Assembly (NCBI GenBank): GCA_052387095.1
Contig: JBQTJN010000018.1
Location: 22,045-86,044 of the forward strand
Length of the DNA: 64,000 nt
Direction of reading: 5' to 3'
From: JBQTJN01 sp052387095
GTDB taxonomy: Bacteria > Pseudomonadota > Alphaproteobacteria > Micavibrionales > Micavibrionaceae
The position numbers and the translations under genes are program-made. Below the pieces are notes generated by a model. That model saw only the letters and a program-made list of their open reading frames with translations, was not told where the DNA came from and made no database searches. Shown piece by piece: positions 57,054 to 64,000 of the stretch (the first letter of the stretch is position 1; every line of letters begins with the position of its first letter).

Positions 57054-57992
57054 TTACAAGTCAAATTTTATCGGCCTAAGCTGAAAGCCCGTCGAGGGAG
57101 TATTTTGTGGCAGGCCTAATCCGCTGATCCCATTATAAGTCGGGGTAATGTTGCTGCCGAAGATGTTTTGCCCTTCAAAAGCGGGATTAGTCGGCTGTGA
57201 AAACGGGCTCGCAGACAGCTTGAATTGCGGAGCGATAGGGGTTGCGTCTTGCGTTGTAAACGCCCCATCGCCAATACCGGAAAAAGTGGTCGCATTTACT
57301 GGGGGAACTTGCGGCGAGGGCGGGAGTGTCCCGGGAGGTTGTGTCGGCGTTACAGCTGTGGTTGCCGCAGTCTTGAGGGCGGTCAGAGCATCGAGCGTGA
57401 TTTTCAAAGTGGTTTTCTGCGGCTCGTCCAGCGGTGTGCCTTTATCGACAAGAGCTTGAAGCTCATTCAGCGTTTTCTGATACTCCGGCAGTTTCGTTTT
57501 TCCCTCGGCGGTTATCAGCGCTGCAAGCGGATCTCCCGATAATTCTTTGAATGTGGCGAGGCCATTTGTAATTTGCGTTTTCGGATCTTCCGGTTTTATA
57601 GCTGTATCGCCGGCCGGAGCGCCGAGATCAATCCCAATCATTTTGGCAGTCGGCTCGACTTTTTCCCGGATCCAGCCGGACAGATTCGGTGCAACATTTT
57701 CGGCAATGGCCGGAAGACGGCCTTTTACTTTATCGATGAAACCTGCAGCCCACGGCGCAATGCCGCCAATCGCACCCTTGAGCAAATCCAGAAGCATGGG
57801 ACCGCCGGTGACGATATAATCTTTCAGCGTTTTTCCACCATCGCAGATGCCTTTAAGGAGCGATTCACCATGTTCGGAAAGATAATCAAAAGCAATACCG
57901 GCATACGTGCCGATAGAACCCAAGCCGATAGAACTGAGAATACCCGGCGACTCGACGGATTCCGTTTTTTTAATGTCTTTAGGATCGCCCAT
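57054..57992 (-). CDS. unknown protein of the muralytic block, possible membrane-active segment
   Basis: A 312-residue protein with no recognised domain. Residues 20-110 contain Gly/Ala/Leu-rich amphipathic stretches (GLGSIGTYAGIAFDYL, GGPMLLDLLKGAIGGIAPWAAGF), followed by a Thr/Pro-rich linker and an Asn/Phe/Pro-rich tail like that of the SLT protein. The leader (57993-58033) is almost the same as that of the M23 gene, which ties it to the block. It could be membrane-inserting or structural; that is a guess. Confidence 0.6.
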   Translation of the reverse strand: MGDPKDIKKTESVESPGILSSIGLGSIGTYAGIAFDYLSEHGESLLKGICDGGKTLKDYIVTGGPMLLDLLKGAIGGIAPWAAGFIDKVKGRLPAIAENVAPNLSGWIREKVEPTAKMIGIDLGAPAGDTAIKPEDPKTQITNGLATFKELSGDPLAALITAEGKTKLPEYQKTLNELQALVDKGTPLDEPQKTTLKITLDALTALKTAATTAVTPTQPPGTLPPSPQVPPVNATTFSGIGDGAFTTQDATPIAPQFKLSASPFSQPTNPAFEGQNIFGSNITPTYNGISGLGLPQNTPSTGFQLRPIKFDL

Positions 57993-58033
57993 TTTACTAC
58001 ACCCTTGTATTACTTACTTTTTTATAATTTTTA
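57993..58033 (-). promoter_or_regulatory. conserved leader of the muralytic block (copy A)
   Basis: On the minus strand the text reads CTAAAAATTATAAAAAAG, then TAAGTAATA, then CAAGGGTGTAGTAAAATG. Copy B at 59736 has the same three parts with few changes. The AT-rich part could hold a promoter and AAGGGTGT acts as the ribosome binding site. Confidence 0.6.
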
Positions 58034-58076
58034 GAGTTAAGCACATTATACCACCTCAGCCTCTCCGGGGTCAAAT

Positions 58077-59735
58077 TTATGAGATTTTCGGCCCAATCGA
58101 GGTTTGAAAGGGCGTCAAAGTATAAAGCTTGTTAGGAAGTTGATTTTTCGTGATCTCGCCCTGCTCGACTTTGGTTTGAAAGCCCTTGATCATGTTTTCA
58201 AATTGCAATGACGCCGCATCGGCTTTCACGGCGGCCTGTGTTTCGTTTGGATTAATGATTCCTATACATCCACGGGTACCGACTATGGAGCCATCCGGGT
58301 GAATTCGGTAGAGTTCATCTTTGCCGTTTCGAGTCAATATCATTTTAAATCCAACGCCTGCGTCGTCTATCATGGCACCATTTGCCTTAGTCAGCGGTGT
58401 AAATGCAAATTGCAGGTCGTAACTGACATTGCCATTGCTCAGGCCCGTCAACTCGCCGCGTCCGTCAACGCCGCCGGAACTGAATTTATATATGGCGGGA
58501 CGCGGAGGCTCGAGCTCTTTCCCATCGGCTCCGATCATATTCATAACATTGCCTGCTTTGTCGCGGAAAACCATCTCGCCGAAGGTAATACGTCTGCCGT
58601 CAATAATCTTCTCACCGGTTTTTTGAACACTCAGCGCGTAACGGTTGTCGTTTGCATCGGCTGTGCCGGCTGCAAAAGATTTGGCCAATTGAGTCTGGAA
58701 CTTGCTCGAGGCTGTCTCCAAGCCGGACCCTACGACCTTGCCGCTCGTCTGTGGCGTTGTGGTTGTCGTTTGGGCAACGGTTGTAATAGAAAAGTTGTAT
58801 TTTTTCTTCTCGTGATCAGTCAGGGCGCTGGCAAGTCCAGGCGATATAGCGGCTTTATTATTCAATTTTTTCTGGGCATCGGCTATGACAACGGCGCGAT
58901 ACTCCATATCGTTCATAATTTTATTAGGATCTATCTTCTCTTTTTTGCCGTTGTACTCAATGATAGCGGTCGGGTCGACGTTAAAGAAATTTCCTTTGCC
59001 GTCATTAACGATCCATTCCTGGTGGACGTGAATACCGGTAACACCTTCGACGTCGCCAGTAGCGCCTTGCTTCATGTATACATCGCCGGTTTTTAGTTTA
59101 TCGCCGGTTTTCACAAGTAATTTGTCAGCATGACCTGAAAGTGTGTAAAAACCTTTGCCGTAGTCAAGGACAGCATATTGCCCCCAGCCTAGTTTTTTGT
59201 TGCTTTCCCTTTGCCATCCAGCAAAGACAACTGTCGCGTCTCCGAATGCTTTGACATCTGCATCCTTTCCGCCGGGCAGGAAAAAATCCGGCCCCTTGTG
59301 TAGGTCGCCCTTTCTAATGCCGAATGGGCTGGTGATCTTGGTTTTGTCGAAAAATCCGTTGTCTTTATAAGACGCATTGTCTTTCGACCACGCATCAAGG
59401 TAGTTGGCCGGTTTGGTAGAAGTCGAGGTTGGGTTATTGGGATTGTTGTTATTTTTATCTTTATCTTTATCTTTATCTTTATCTTCAGTCTTGCTGTCTT
59501 CTGCGGGTTGATTTTTAAAGAAGAGCTCAACAAGGCGCATCACAAACCCGAGAAGCCCGCTCACGTAATCCCCGGACTTAAAATGCGCGGCAATGTCGGC
59601 ATTGCTAAAACCGCCGCTGTCCGGCAGGGACGGCATAAGCTGCTTCAGGGACTGCCTGTCAAGCAATCCGCCCAATACCTCATTCTTCTTTTTTTGGGAA
59701 TCTTTAAATTCCGTTGGGGATTCTGGTCCCGCCAT
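58077..59735 (-). CDS. M23 endopeptidase fused to L,D-transpeptidase-like domain
   Basis: About 552 residues. A hydrophilic start and short helical region are followed by an Asp/Lys and Asn/Pro/Thr linker (residues 82-108). Then comes an M23 domain with zinc ligands in HKGPD (146-150), GHAD (201-204) and HVHQE (236-240), and start motif ITSPFGIRKG. The C-terminal part ends in a YkuD-like signature, RIHPDGSIVGTRGCIGI, with the likely catalytic Cys near 490. M23 enzymes cut stem-peptide cross-links; the second domain would cut or form L,D bonds. No signal peptide. ATG 59735 follows AAGGGTGTGACTAAA. Confidence 0.83.
   Translation of the reverse strand: MAGPESPTEFKDSQKKKNEVLGGLLDRQSLKQLMPSLPDSGGFSNADIAAHFKSGDYVSGLLGFVMRLVELFFKNQPAEDSKTEDKDKDKDKDKNNNNPNNPTSTSTKPANYLDAWSKDNASYKDNGFFDKTKITSPFGIRKGDLHKGPDFFLPGGKDADVKAFGDATVVFAGWQRESNKKLGWGQYAVLDYGKGFYTLSGHADKLLVKTGDKLKTGDVYMKQGATGDVEGVTGIHVHQEWIVNDGKGNFFNVDPTAIIEYNGKKEKIDPNKIMNDMEYRAVVIADAQKKLNNKAAISPGLASALTDHEKKKYNFSITTVAQTTTTTPQTSGKVVGSGLETASSKFQTQLAKSFAAGTADANDNRYALSVQKTGEKIIDGRRITFGEMVFRDKAGNVMNMIGADGKELEPPRPAIYKFSSGGVDGRGELTGLSNGNVSYDLQFAFTPLTKANGAMIDDAGVGFKMILTRNGKDELYRIHPDGSIVGTRGCIGIINPNETQAAVKADAASLQFENMIKGFQTKVEQGEITKNQLPNKLYTLTPFQTSIGPKIS
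59454..59483. repeat. (TTTATC)5 in-frame hexanucleotide repeat
   Basis: Five perfect copies of TTTATC (GATAAA on the coding strand) encode alternating Asp-Lys in the linker of the M23 protein. Slippage by whole units would change linker length without breaking the frame. Confidence 0.9.
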
Positions 59736-59778
59736 TTTAGTCACACCCTTGAAATACTTAAGTTTTTTATAATTTTAG
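59736..59778 (-). promoter_or_regulatory. conserved leader of the muralytic block (copy B)
   Basis: On the minus strand: CTAAAATTATAAAAAAC, then TTAAGTATTT, then CAAGGGTGTGACTAAAATG. It is nearly identical in order and spacing to copy A at 57993. Confidence 0.6.
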
Positions 59779-59830
59779 CTGTTACCTGCATTATAAATCA
59801 TTAGGCAGGTTTTCGTCAAATTTGGCAGGG

Positions 59831-60916
59831 TCAGGGCTGGCTGCCGTCTACAGTCACAACAAACTTGAAGCCATTAACAACAGCCGGTTTACCGTCGACC
59901 TGGACAATTGTATTTTCCGGAGTTTTATCTCCGGCGCCGTTATCATTGAATGTTTTTGTTATCGATGTATCGCCCTTCCATTCCGTGACGCGCAGGCTGG
60001 CGTTATCTTTTGTAGCCCGTCTGAAATTGTTTAAATTTTCTTCATAAATTTTTTTGAGATCCGGATTTTTTCCCAAAAGTTCTTCCCAGGACCGTATTCT
60101 GTCGCCCGGATTTAAAATTCTCTGCATGGTTTCTTTGGAAATGTCGGTTTTTTCACCGTTTTGATCTATATAATAAAAACCTTTCTGCTCATCTCCGCGC
60201 AACAGGAAGCGATAAATATTTTTTCCGATTTTTCGTTCAATTTCCGTGACTGTGGTGTTTTCGTCGGCAATGCCCGCAGGAACGTCGCGGGTTCCGGGGA
60301 GAATTTTTCCTTGCCGGTCTGCCGCTATTTTATAATCTGTAGTCAACTTGTGAGTCGTTAGGTTATAGGCGGCGACTGTTTCCCGCAGATAGGGGGTTTC
60401 TTTGAGAATGATTTTATTGCTGAAATCAAGATTTGTGCGGATAATGCTTCCCCATCGCGGGTCATCGCCGGAAATGCTGGAAATGTATATCCGCGTGTCT
60501 GTAGCCGGGTCGTACACATATTCATTTCCGCTATCATCAGAAAAAACAGGCATGGGGGAAGAGTGTCCATATTCATCCCGGTAAGTGATCGTAACCGCAT
60601 TAAGTTTGCTGGAAAAATAATTTTCCAGGCGGGCATGTGATTGCAGATTTTCATTGTAAATATCAACGGCCGCCACCCATTCCGCGTACTCATGTGTGAC
60701 GAGAGATGTAATAAGTCTGAATTCTTCGTCCCTTCTTTTTTTCTTTTCGTCTTCAGACTCTTCCGCATCTATATTTGAAAATTCCCCCAAACCTGTGAAT
60801 CCGGTATCTTCACCATTCATGCTTCGGTTGCGAACAAACCGGCGCGTTTCCTCTTTTTGCGAAAAAAGATTCGGCGCATCAACATCTTCAATCGGGTAAA
60901 CTGGCTCTTCGGCCAT
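59831..60916 (-). CDS. unknown acidic protein, first gene of the muralytic block
   Basis: About 361 residues with no recognised family. The first 70 are acidic and polar (EESEDEKKKRRDEEFRLITSLVTHEY), the middle contains beta-rich text (VYDPATDTRIYISSISG, TTVTEIERKIGKNIYRFLLRGDEQKGFYYID), and the end FNDNGAGDKTPENTIVQVDGKPAVVNGFKFVVTVDG looks like an Ig-like or beta-sandwich edge. No signal peptide or membrane helix. The ATG at 60916 follows CAGGGTGTGTG. It is the promoter-proximal gene, so it could be a carrier, chaperone or immunity factor; none is demonstrated. Confidence 0.6.
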   Translation of the reverse strand: MAEEPVYPIEDVDAPNLFSQKEETRRFVRNRSMNGEDTGFTGLGEFSNIDAEESEDEKKKRRDEEFRLITSLVTHEYAEWVAAVDIYNENLQSHARLENYFSSKLNAVTITYRDEYGHSSPMPVFSDDSGNEYVYDPATDTRIYISSISGDDPRWGSIIRTNLDFSNKIILKETPYLRETVAAYNLTTHKLTTDYKIAADRQGKILPGTRDVPAGIADENTTVTEIERKIGKNIYRFLLRGDEQKGFYYIDQNGEKTDISKETMQRILNPGDRIRSWEELLGKNPDLKKIYEENLNNFRRATKDNASLRVTEWKGDTSITKTFNDNGAGDKTPENTIVQVDGKPAVVNGFKFVVTVDGSQP

Positions 60917-61203
60917 CACACACCCTGTTAATCGTTGCTGCTGTGCTAGCTAAATGCACAGTCTCGTTATGGCGGAATTCCGCCTTTATATATGACCCCA
61001 CTCTACTAAAAATTGAAGAAAAGTGCAAAAATTACATTTTCATATTAAGAAAAATGAAATTTTAATACCAAATATATATAATAAAATCAATATTTTAACA
61101 TGATATGGCCGCTACGCTTTGCAAATGGCGAACGGAATGTTAAAACTGGCTGCACAGCGCGGGAATCCTGCGAATTTTACCCGTCTCATACGAAAGAACC
61201 CCC
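60917..61203. promoter_or_regulatory. AT-rich divergent intergenic region
   Basis: These 287 bases separate the minus-strand block from sucC. They contain a perfect 14-bp palindrome, GGCGGAATTCCGCC (60971-60984), and a strongly AT-rich stretch (61010-61110, with TATATATAATAAAATC), then GC content rises towards sucC. Promoters for both directions are expected here, but none can be fixed. No small gene is seen. Confidence 0.5.
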
Positions 61204-62409
61204 ATGAATGTCCATGAATACCAGGCCAAGGAACTGCTGAAAAAATACGGTGTCGCGGTGCCGGACGGCGCGGCCGCGATGAGCGTGAAGGAGGCGGTTG
61301 AGGCCGCAAAAAAACTCCCCGGACCTCTCTATGTGGTGAAGGCGCAGATCCATGCCGGCGGGCGCGGCGCGGGAAAATTCAAAAACAACCCGGCTGGCAA
61401 GGGCGGGGTGCGTCTCTGCAAAACGCCCGATGAAGTGAAAGAAGCTGCCGACGCGATGCTGGGGCAGGTGCTGGTCACGAAACAAACGGGCGAGGGCGGC
61501 AAGGAAGTGCAGCGCCTCTATGTCACCGACGGCGTCGACATTAAAAAAGAATATTACTGCTCGCTCGTGATTGACCGCGCCACCAGCCGTGTCACCTTTA
61601 TGGTCTCCACCGAAGGCGGCATGGATATCGAGGAAGTCGCGCACAAAACTCCGGAAAAAATTCACAAGGTCGCGATTGATCCGGTCGCAGGCATGCAGGG
61701 TCATCACGCCCGTCAACTGGCCTTTGCGCTTGGTTTCGAAGGGGATGCTAATAAATCCGCGATCAAATTTTTCATGGCTCTTTATAAAGCCTTCATTGAA
61801 ACCGATGCCTCGATCGTCGAGATCAACCCGCTCATCGTCACCGATAAAAACGAAGTCATGGCGCTCGATGCCAAGATGAACTTCGATGACAACGCGCTTT
61901 TCCGCCACCCGGACATCGCCGCCTTGCGCGATGAAACCGAAGAAGACGAAAAAGAGCGCGAGGCGCATAAATATGATCTGTCTTACGTCGCGCTCGACGG
62001 CGATATCGGCTGCATGGTCAATGGCGCCGGCCTCGCCATGGCAACCATGGATATCATCAAGCTCTTTGGTGGCCAGCCCGCCAATTTTCTTGATGTAGGC
62101 GGAGGCGCCGACAAGGAAAAAGTCACGGCCGCCTTTAAAATCATCCTCGCCGACCCGAAAGTGAAGGGCGTGCTAGTCAATATCTTCGGCGGCATCATGA
62201 AATGCGATATCATTGCCGAAGGCATTATTGCCGCCGCGAAGGAGGTAAAACTCAGCGTGCCCCTGGTCGTGCGCCTCGAGGGTACGAATGTCGAGAAGGG
62301 CAAGGAGATCCTGAAAAACTCCGGCCTGCCCATCATCACCGCGGGCGATCTCGGCGACGCCGCCAAAAAAGTCGTCGACGCCACCAACAAAGCCAAAGTT
62401 GCTGCATAA
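61204..62409 (+). CDS. sucC: succinyl-CoA synthetase beta subunit
   Basis: A 401-residue Suc[21 protein letters not shown] with the ATP-grasp start, [15 protein letters not shown], the metal-binding [30 protein letters not shown] and [11 protein letters not shown]. With SucD it makes succinate and NTP from succinyl-CoA in the TCA cycle. In relatives it follows mdh directly; here 7.5 kb lies between them. Confidence 0.96.
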   Translation: MNVHEYQAKELLKKYGVAVPDGAAAMSVKEAVEAAKKLPGPLYVVKAQIHAGGRGAGKFKNNPAGKGGVRLCKTPDEVKEAADAMLGQVLVTKQTGEGGKEVQRLYVTDGVDIKKEYYCSLVIDRATSRVTFMVSTEGGMDIEEVAHKTPEKIHKVAIDPVAGMQGHHARQLAFALGFEGDANKSAIKFFMALYKAFIETDASIVEINPLIVTDKNEVMALDAKMNFDDNALFRHPDIAALRDETEEDEKEREAHKYDLSYVALDGDIGCMVNGAGLAMATMDIIKLFGGQPANFLDVGGGADKEKVTAAFKIILADPKVKGVLVNIFGGIMKCDIIAEGIIAAAKEVKLSVPLVVRLEGTNVEKGKEILKNSGLPIITAGDLGDAAKKVVDATNKAKVAA

Positions 62410-62423
62410 GAGAAAGATTTAAT

Positions 62424-63299
62424 ATGGCCGTACTCGTCAATAAAAACACTAAAGTCATCTGCCAGGGCTTCACCGGCGCGCAGGGGACATTCCATTCTGA
62501 ACAGGCTATTGCTTACGGCACGAAAATGGTCGGCGGCGTCACGCCGGGCAAGGGCGGCACGAAACATCTGGGCCTGCCGGTCTTTAATACTGTCGTCGAA
62601 GCCATGGAAAGAACCGGCGCCAACGCGACCGTCATTTACGTCCCGCCTCCTTTCGCAGCCGACGCTATTCTCGAGGCGATCGATGCCGAAATGGATCTCG
62701 CCGTCTGCATCACCGAAGGCATTCCCGTGCTCGATATGGTCAAGGTCAGGCGCGCGCTCACTGGCTCGAAAACGCGCCTGATTGGTCCCAACTGTCCCGG
62801 CATCATCACGCCCGGCGAATGCAAGATCGGCATCATGCCCGGCCATATCCACAAGCGCGGCAAGATCGGTATTGTTTCCCGCTCCGGCACGCTCACATAC
62901 GAAGCGGTTGCACAAACCGGGGCGGCCGGTTTGGGTCAGACCACCTGCATCGGCATTGGCGGCGATCCTGTGAATGGTACAGACTTCATCGACTGTATCG
63001 AACTCTTCATGCAGGACGATGAAACGCTCGGCATCCTGATGATCGGCGAGATCGGCGGCACGGCCGAACTCGAGGCCTGCGAATTCTATAAATCCCTGAA
63101 GAAGAAAAAACCCATCGCCGGGTTTATCGCCGGCGTCACGGCCCCACCCGGCAAACGCATGGGCCATGCCGGCGCCATCATTTCCGGCGGCGACGATACG
63201 GCGGCCGCCAAGATGGACGCCATGAAGCGCGCCGGTTTTGTCGTCTCCGATAGCCCGGCCAGCCTCGGCGATGCCATGAAACAGGCCATGGCCGCCTGA
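62424..63299 (+). CDS. sucD: succinyl-CoA synthetase alpha subunit
   Basis: A 291-residue SucD starting [33 protein letters not shown], with [42 protein letters not shown] as the CoA/phosphate region and the phosphorylated His in RMGHAGAI. The start at 62424 is 14 bases after the sucC stop. A double-hairpin element follows. Confidence 0.96.
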   Translation: MAVLVNKNTKVICQGFTGAQGTFHSEQAIAYGTKMVGGVTPGKGGTKHLGLPVFNTVVEAMERTGANATVIYVPPPFAADAILEAIDAEMDLAVCITEGIPVLDMVKVRRALTGSKTRLIGPNCPGIITPGECKIGIMPGHIHKRGKIGIVSRSGTLTYEAVAQTGAAGLGQTTCIGIGGDPVNGTDFIDCIELFMQDDETLGILMIGEIGGTAELEACEFYKSLKKKKPIAGFIAGVTAPPGKRMGHAGAIISGGDDTAAAKMDAMKRAGFVVSDSPASLGDAMKQAMAA

Positions 63300-63305
63300 A
63301 ATAAA

Positions 63306-63371
63306 CGAAACCCCGTTTTTAAAACGGGGTCTTTATGATCGGGAGACTCCGGCTTTACGCCGGGGTTTCGG
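63306..63371. repeat. double-hairpin palindromic element downstream of sucD
   Basis: Outer arms CGAAACCCCG and CGGGGTTTCG are perfectly inverted. Inside are CCCCGTTTTTAAAACGGGG and a second, imperfect hairpin around CTCCGGCTTTACGCCGGGG. The plan and much of the sequence equal the element at 9530-9600. It may act as the sucD terminator. Confidence 0.8.
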
Positions 63372-63387
63372 AATGGTTTAATAGACC

Positions 63388-63930
63388 ATGGATTTCCTTT
63401 CGCAGCTTTCCCCCGATCAACGCCAGGTGCTCAAACGCCTGCCCTACCGTATTGGCCTTTGGATCAGCCAAAGCGACCGCGAAGGCGGCGAGGAGGCAAC
63501 CGTGCAGGAATTGCAATCTCTCTGCGGCATCATCCACGGTTTCGCACACGAAGTATTTTCTTCCAGCGACATACAGGCCATCATGAGCGAAACGCTTTCT
63601 GCTCAAAAAGAATGGACGCAGTGGGGCTCGGACATCACCGCTGTGCCCGAAGAATGCCGCGCGGCTATGGAATTTGTAAGGGCCTATGGGGACCGCAAGG
63701 ATATGTCGGCTATTCGCAATCACCTCATGGAAATCGGGGAGGCCGTTGCGATGGCTTTTTGCGAACGCAGATTTTCATTTCCGACGCGCCTTGCCCGCTA
63801 CCCGGGTTATCTTCTTCAGAACAAAGGTGCAAGACGGCGCAGATCATTTCAGGACTATTTGAGCATCAGCTCGGCAGAGCGTAAAGCCCTGAAATCAATG
63901 GCCCGGGCTTTGGGTACGTCTTACCGTTAA
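63388..63930 (+). CDS. hypothetical protein, 180 aa
   Basis: It starts MDFLSQLSPDQRQVLKRLPYRIGLWISQSDREGGEEATVQE and ends with a basic segment (NKGARRRRSFQDYLSISSAERKALKSMARAL). It is predicted mostly helical, soluble and without signal peptide. No family is recognised. It lies after sucD, where sucA would be expected next. The coding character (base periodicity like sucCD) supports it as real. Confidence 0.6.
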   Translation: MDFLSQLSPDQRQVLKRLPYRIGLWISQSDREGGEEATVQELQSLCGIIHGFAHEVFSSSDIQAIMSETLSAQKEWTQWGSDITAVPEECRAAMEFVRAYGDRKDMSAIRNHLMEIGEAVAMAFCERRFSFPTRLARYPGYLLQNKGARRRRSFQDYLSISSAERKALKSMARALGTSYR

Positions 63931-63954
63931 AACCCCTAAAACCCCTAAAACCCT
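63928..63954. repeat. 9-bp tandem repeat (TAAAACCCC)3
   Basis: Two full units and one near-full unit of TAAAACCCC start inside the stop codon of the hypothetical gene. TTGACC follows at once (63954-63959), with TATGCC 17 bases further on, possibly a weak promoter for the gene beyond the window. Confidence 0.7.
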
Positions 63955-64000
63955 TGACCTTTTGTTCTATTGAGCTTATGCCTGATCCCTGAAAAGACAA

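Overview
The window is a stretch of an alphaproteobacterial chromosome. The evidence is the gene content and order: pal-cpoB-tilS-ftsH-glmM, a short HisG with a separate HisZ, a complete Caulobacter-type Tad/Cpa pilus locus with a CpdR-like regulator beside it, divergent erpA/dgt next to an exonuclease III gene, the SPOR-nagZ-scpA-scpB-tatABC-zapE-mdh run, and sucCD. The genus cannot be named from sequence alone. Base composition is mixed. Housekeeping genes look moderately GC-rich by eye, while the block at 53.7-61.1 kb and a few single genes are visibly richer in A+T.

Layout. 1-5.3 kb: the 5' part of trhO, an MscS-type channel, a TetR regulator, an LppC-like lipoprotein, rsmI and yraN. 5.3-16.4 kb: BON and SirB1-type proteins, then envelope and housekeeping genes (pal, cpoB, tilS, ftsH, a calcineurin-type phosphoesterase, glmM, hisZ, purA). 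16.5-29.7 kb: the tad locus, with three pseudopilin/TadG-type genes, flp, cpaA-F, tadB, tadC, and on the other strand a TadD-like TPR lipoprotein and a secretin-N-domain protein. 29.7-39.9 kb: cpdR, a glycosyltransferase, a beta-propeller protein, rluD, an ExoD-like protein, a DUF350 protein, tRNA-Phe, an RNase E/G-type gene, infA, hisG, murA and dcd. 39.9-42.1 kb: a toxin-antitoxin pair lying between a broken tRNA-Thr 5' half and an intact tRNA-Thr(GGU) gene that is interrupted by a group I intron. 42.1-53.7 kb: two lipoproteins, xthA carrying an in-frame palindromic insertion, erpA, dgt, SPOR, nagZ, scpAB, tatABC, zapE and mdh. 53.7-60.9 kb: six minus-strand genes inserted between mdh and sucC. 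61.2-64 kb: sucC, sucD and an unknown gene.

The most unusual part is the six-gene minus-strand block. Four products carry different peptidoglycan-cleaving folds: a lambda-R-like GH104 transglycosylase, an SLT transglycosylase, an NlpC/P60-like cysteine peptidase, and an M23 peptidase fused to an L,D-transpeptidase-like domain. Two products are unrecognised. None has a Sec, Tat or lipoprotein signal. Most begin instead with about 20 hydrophilic residues followed by a short leucine-rich segment, and most genes share a leader of the type AAGGGTGT-N(3-8)-ATG. Together this looks like a co-regulated muralytic cassette whose proteins reach their target by an unrecognised route (a dedicated secretion system, lysis, or predation). 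That is inference.

A second theme is a family of palindromic elements (cores such as CCCGGCGAAAGCCGGG, and CGTCATTGCG paired with CGCAATGACG) scattered between genes. One sits inside xthA and is translated.
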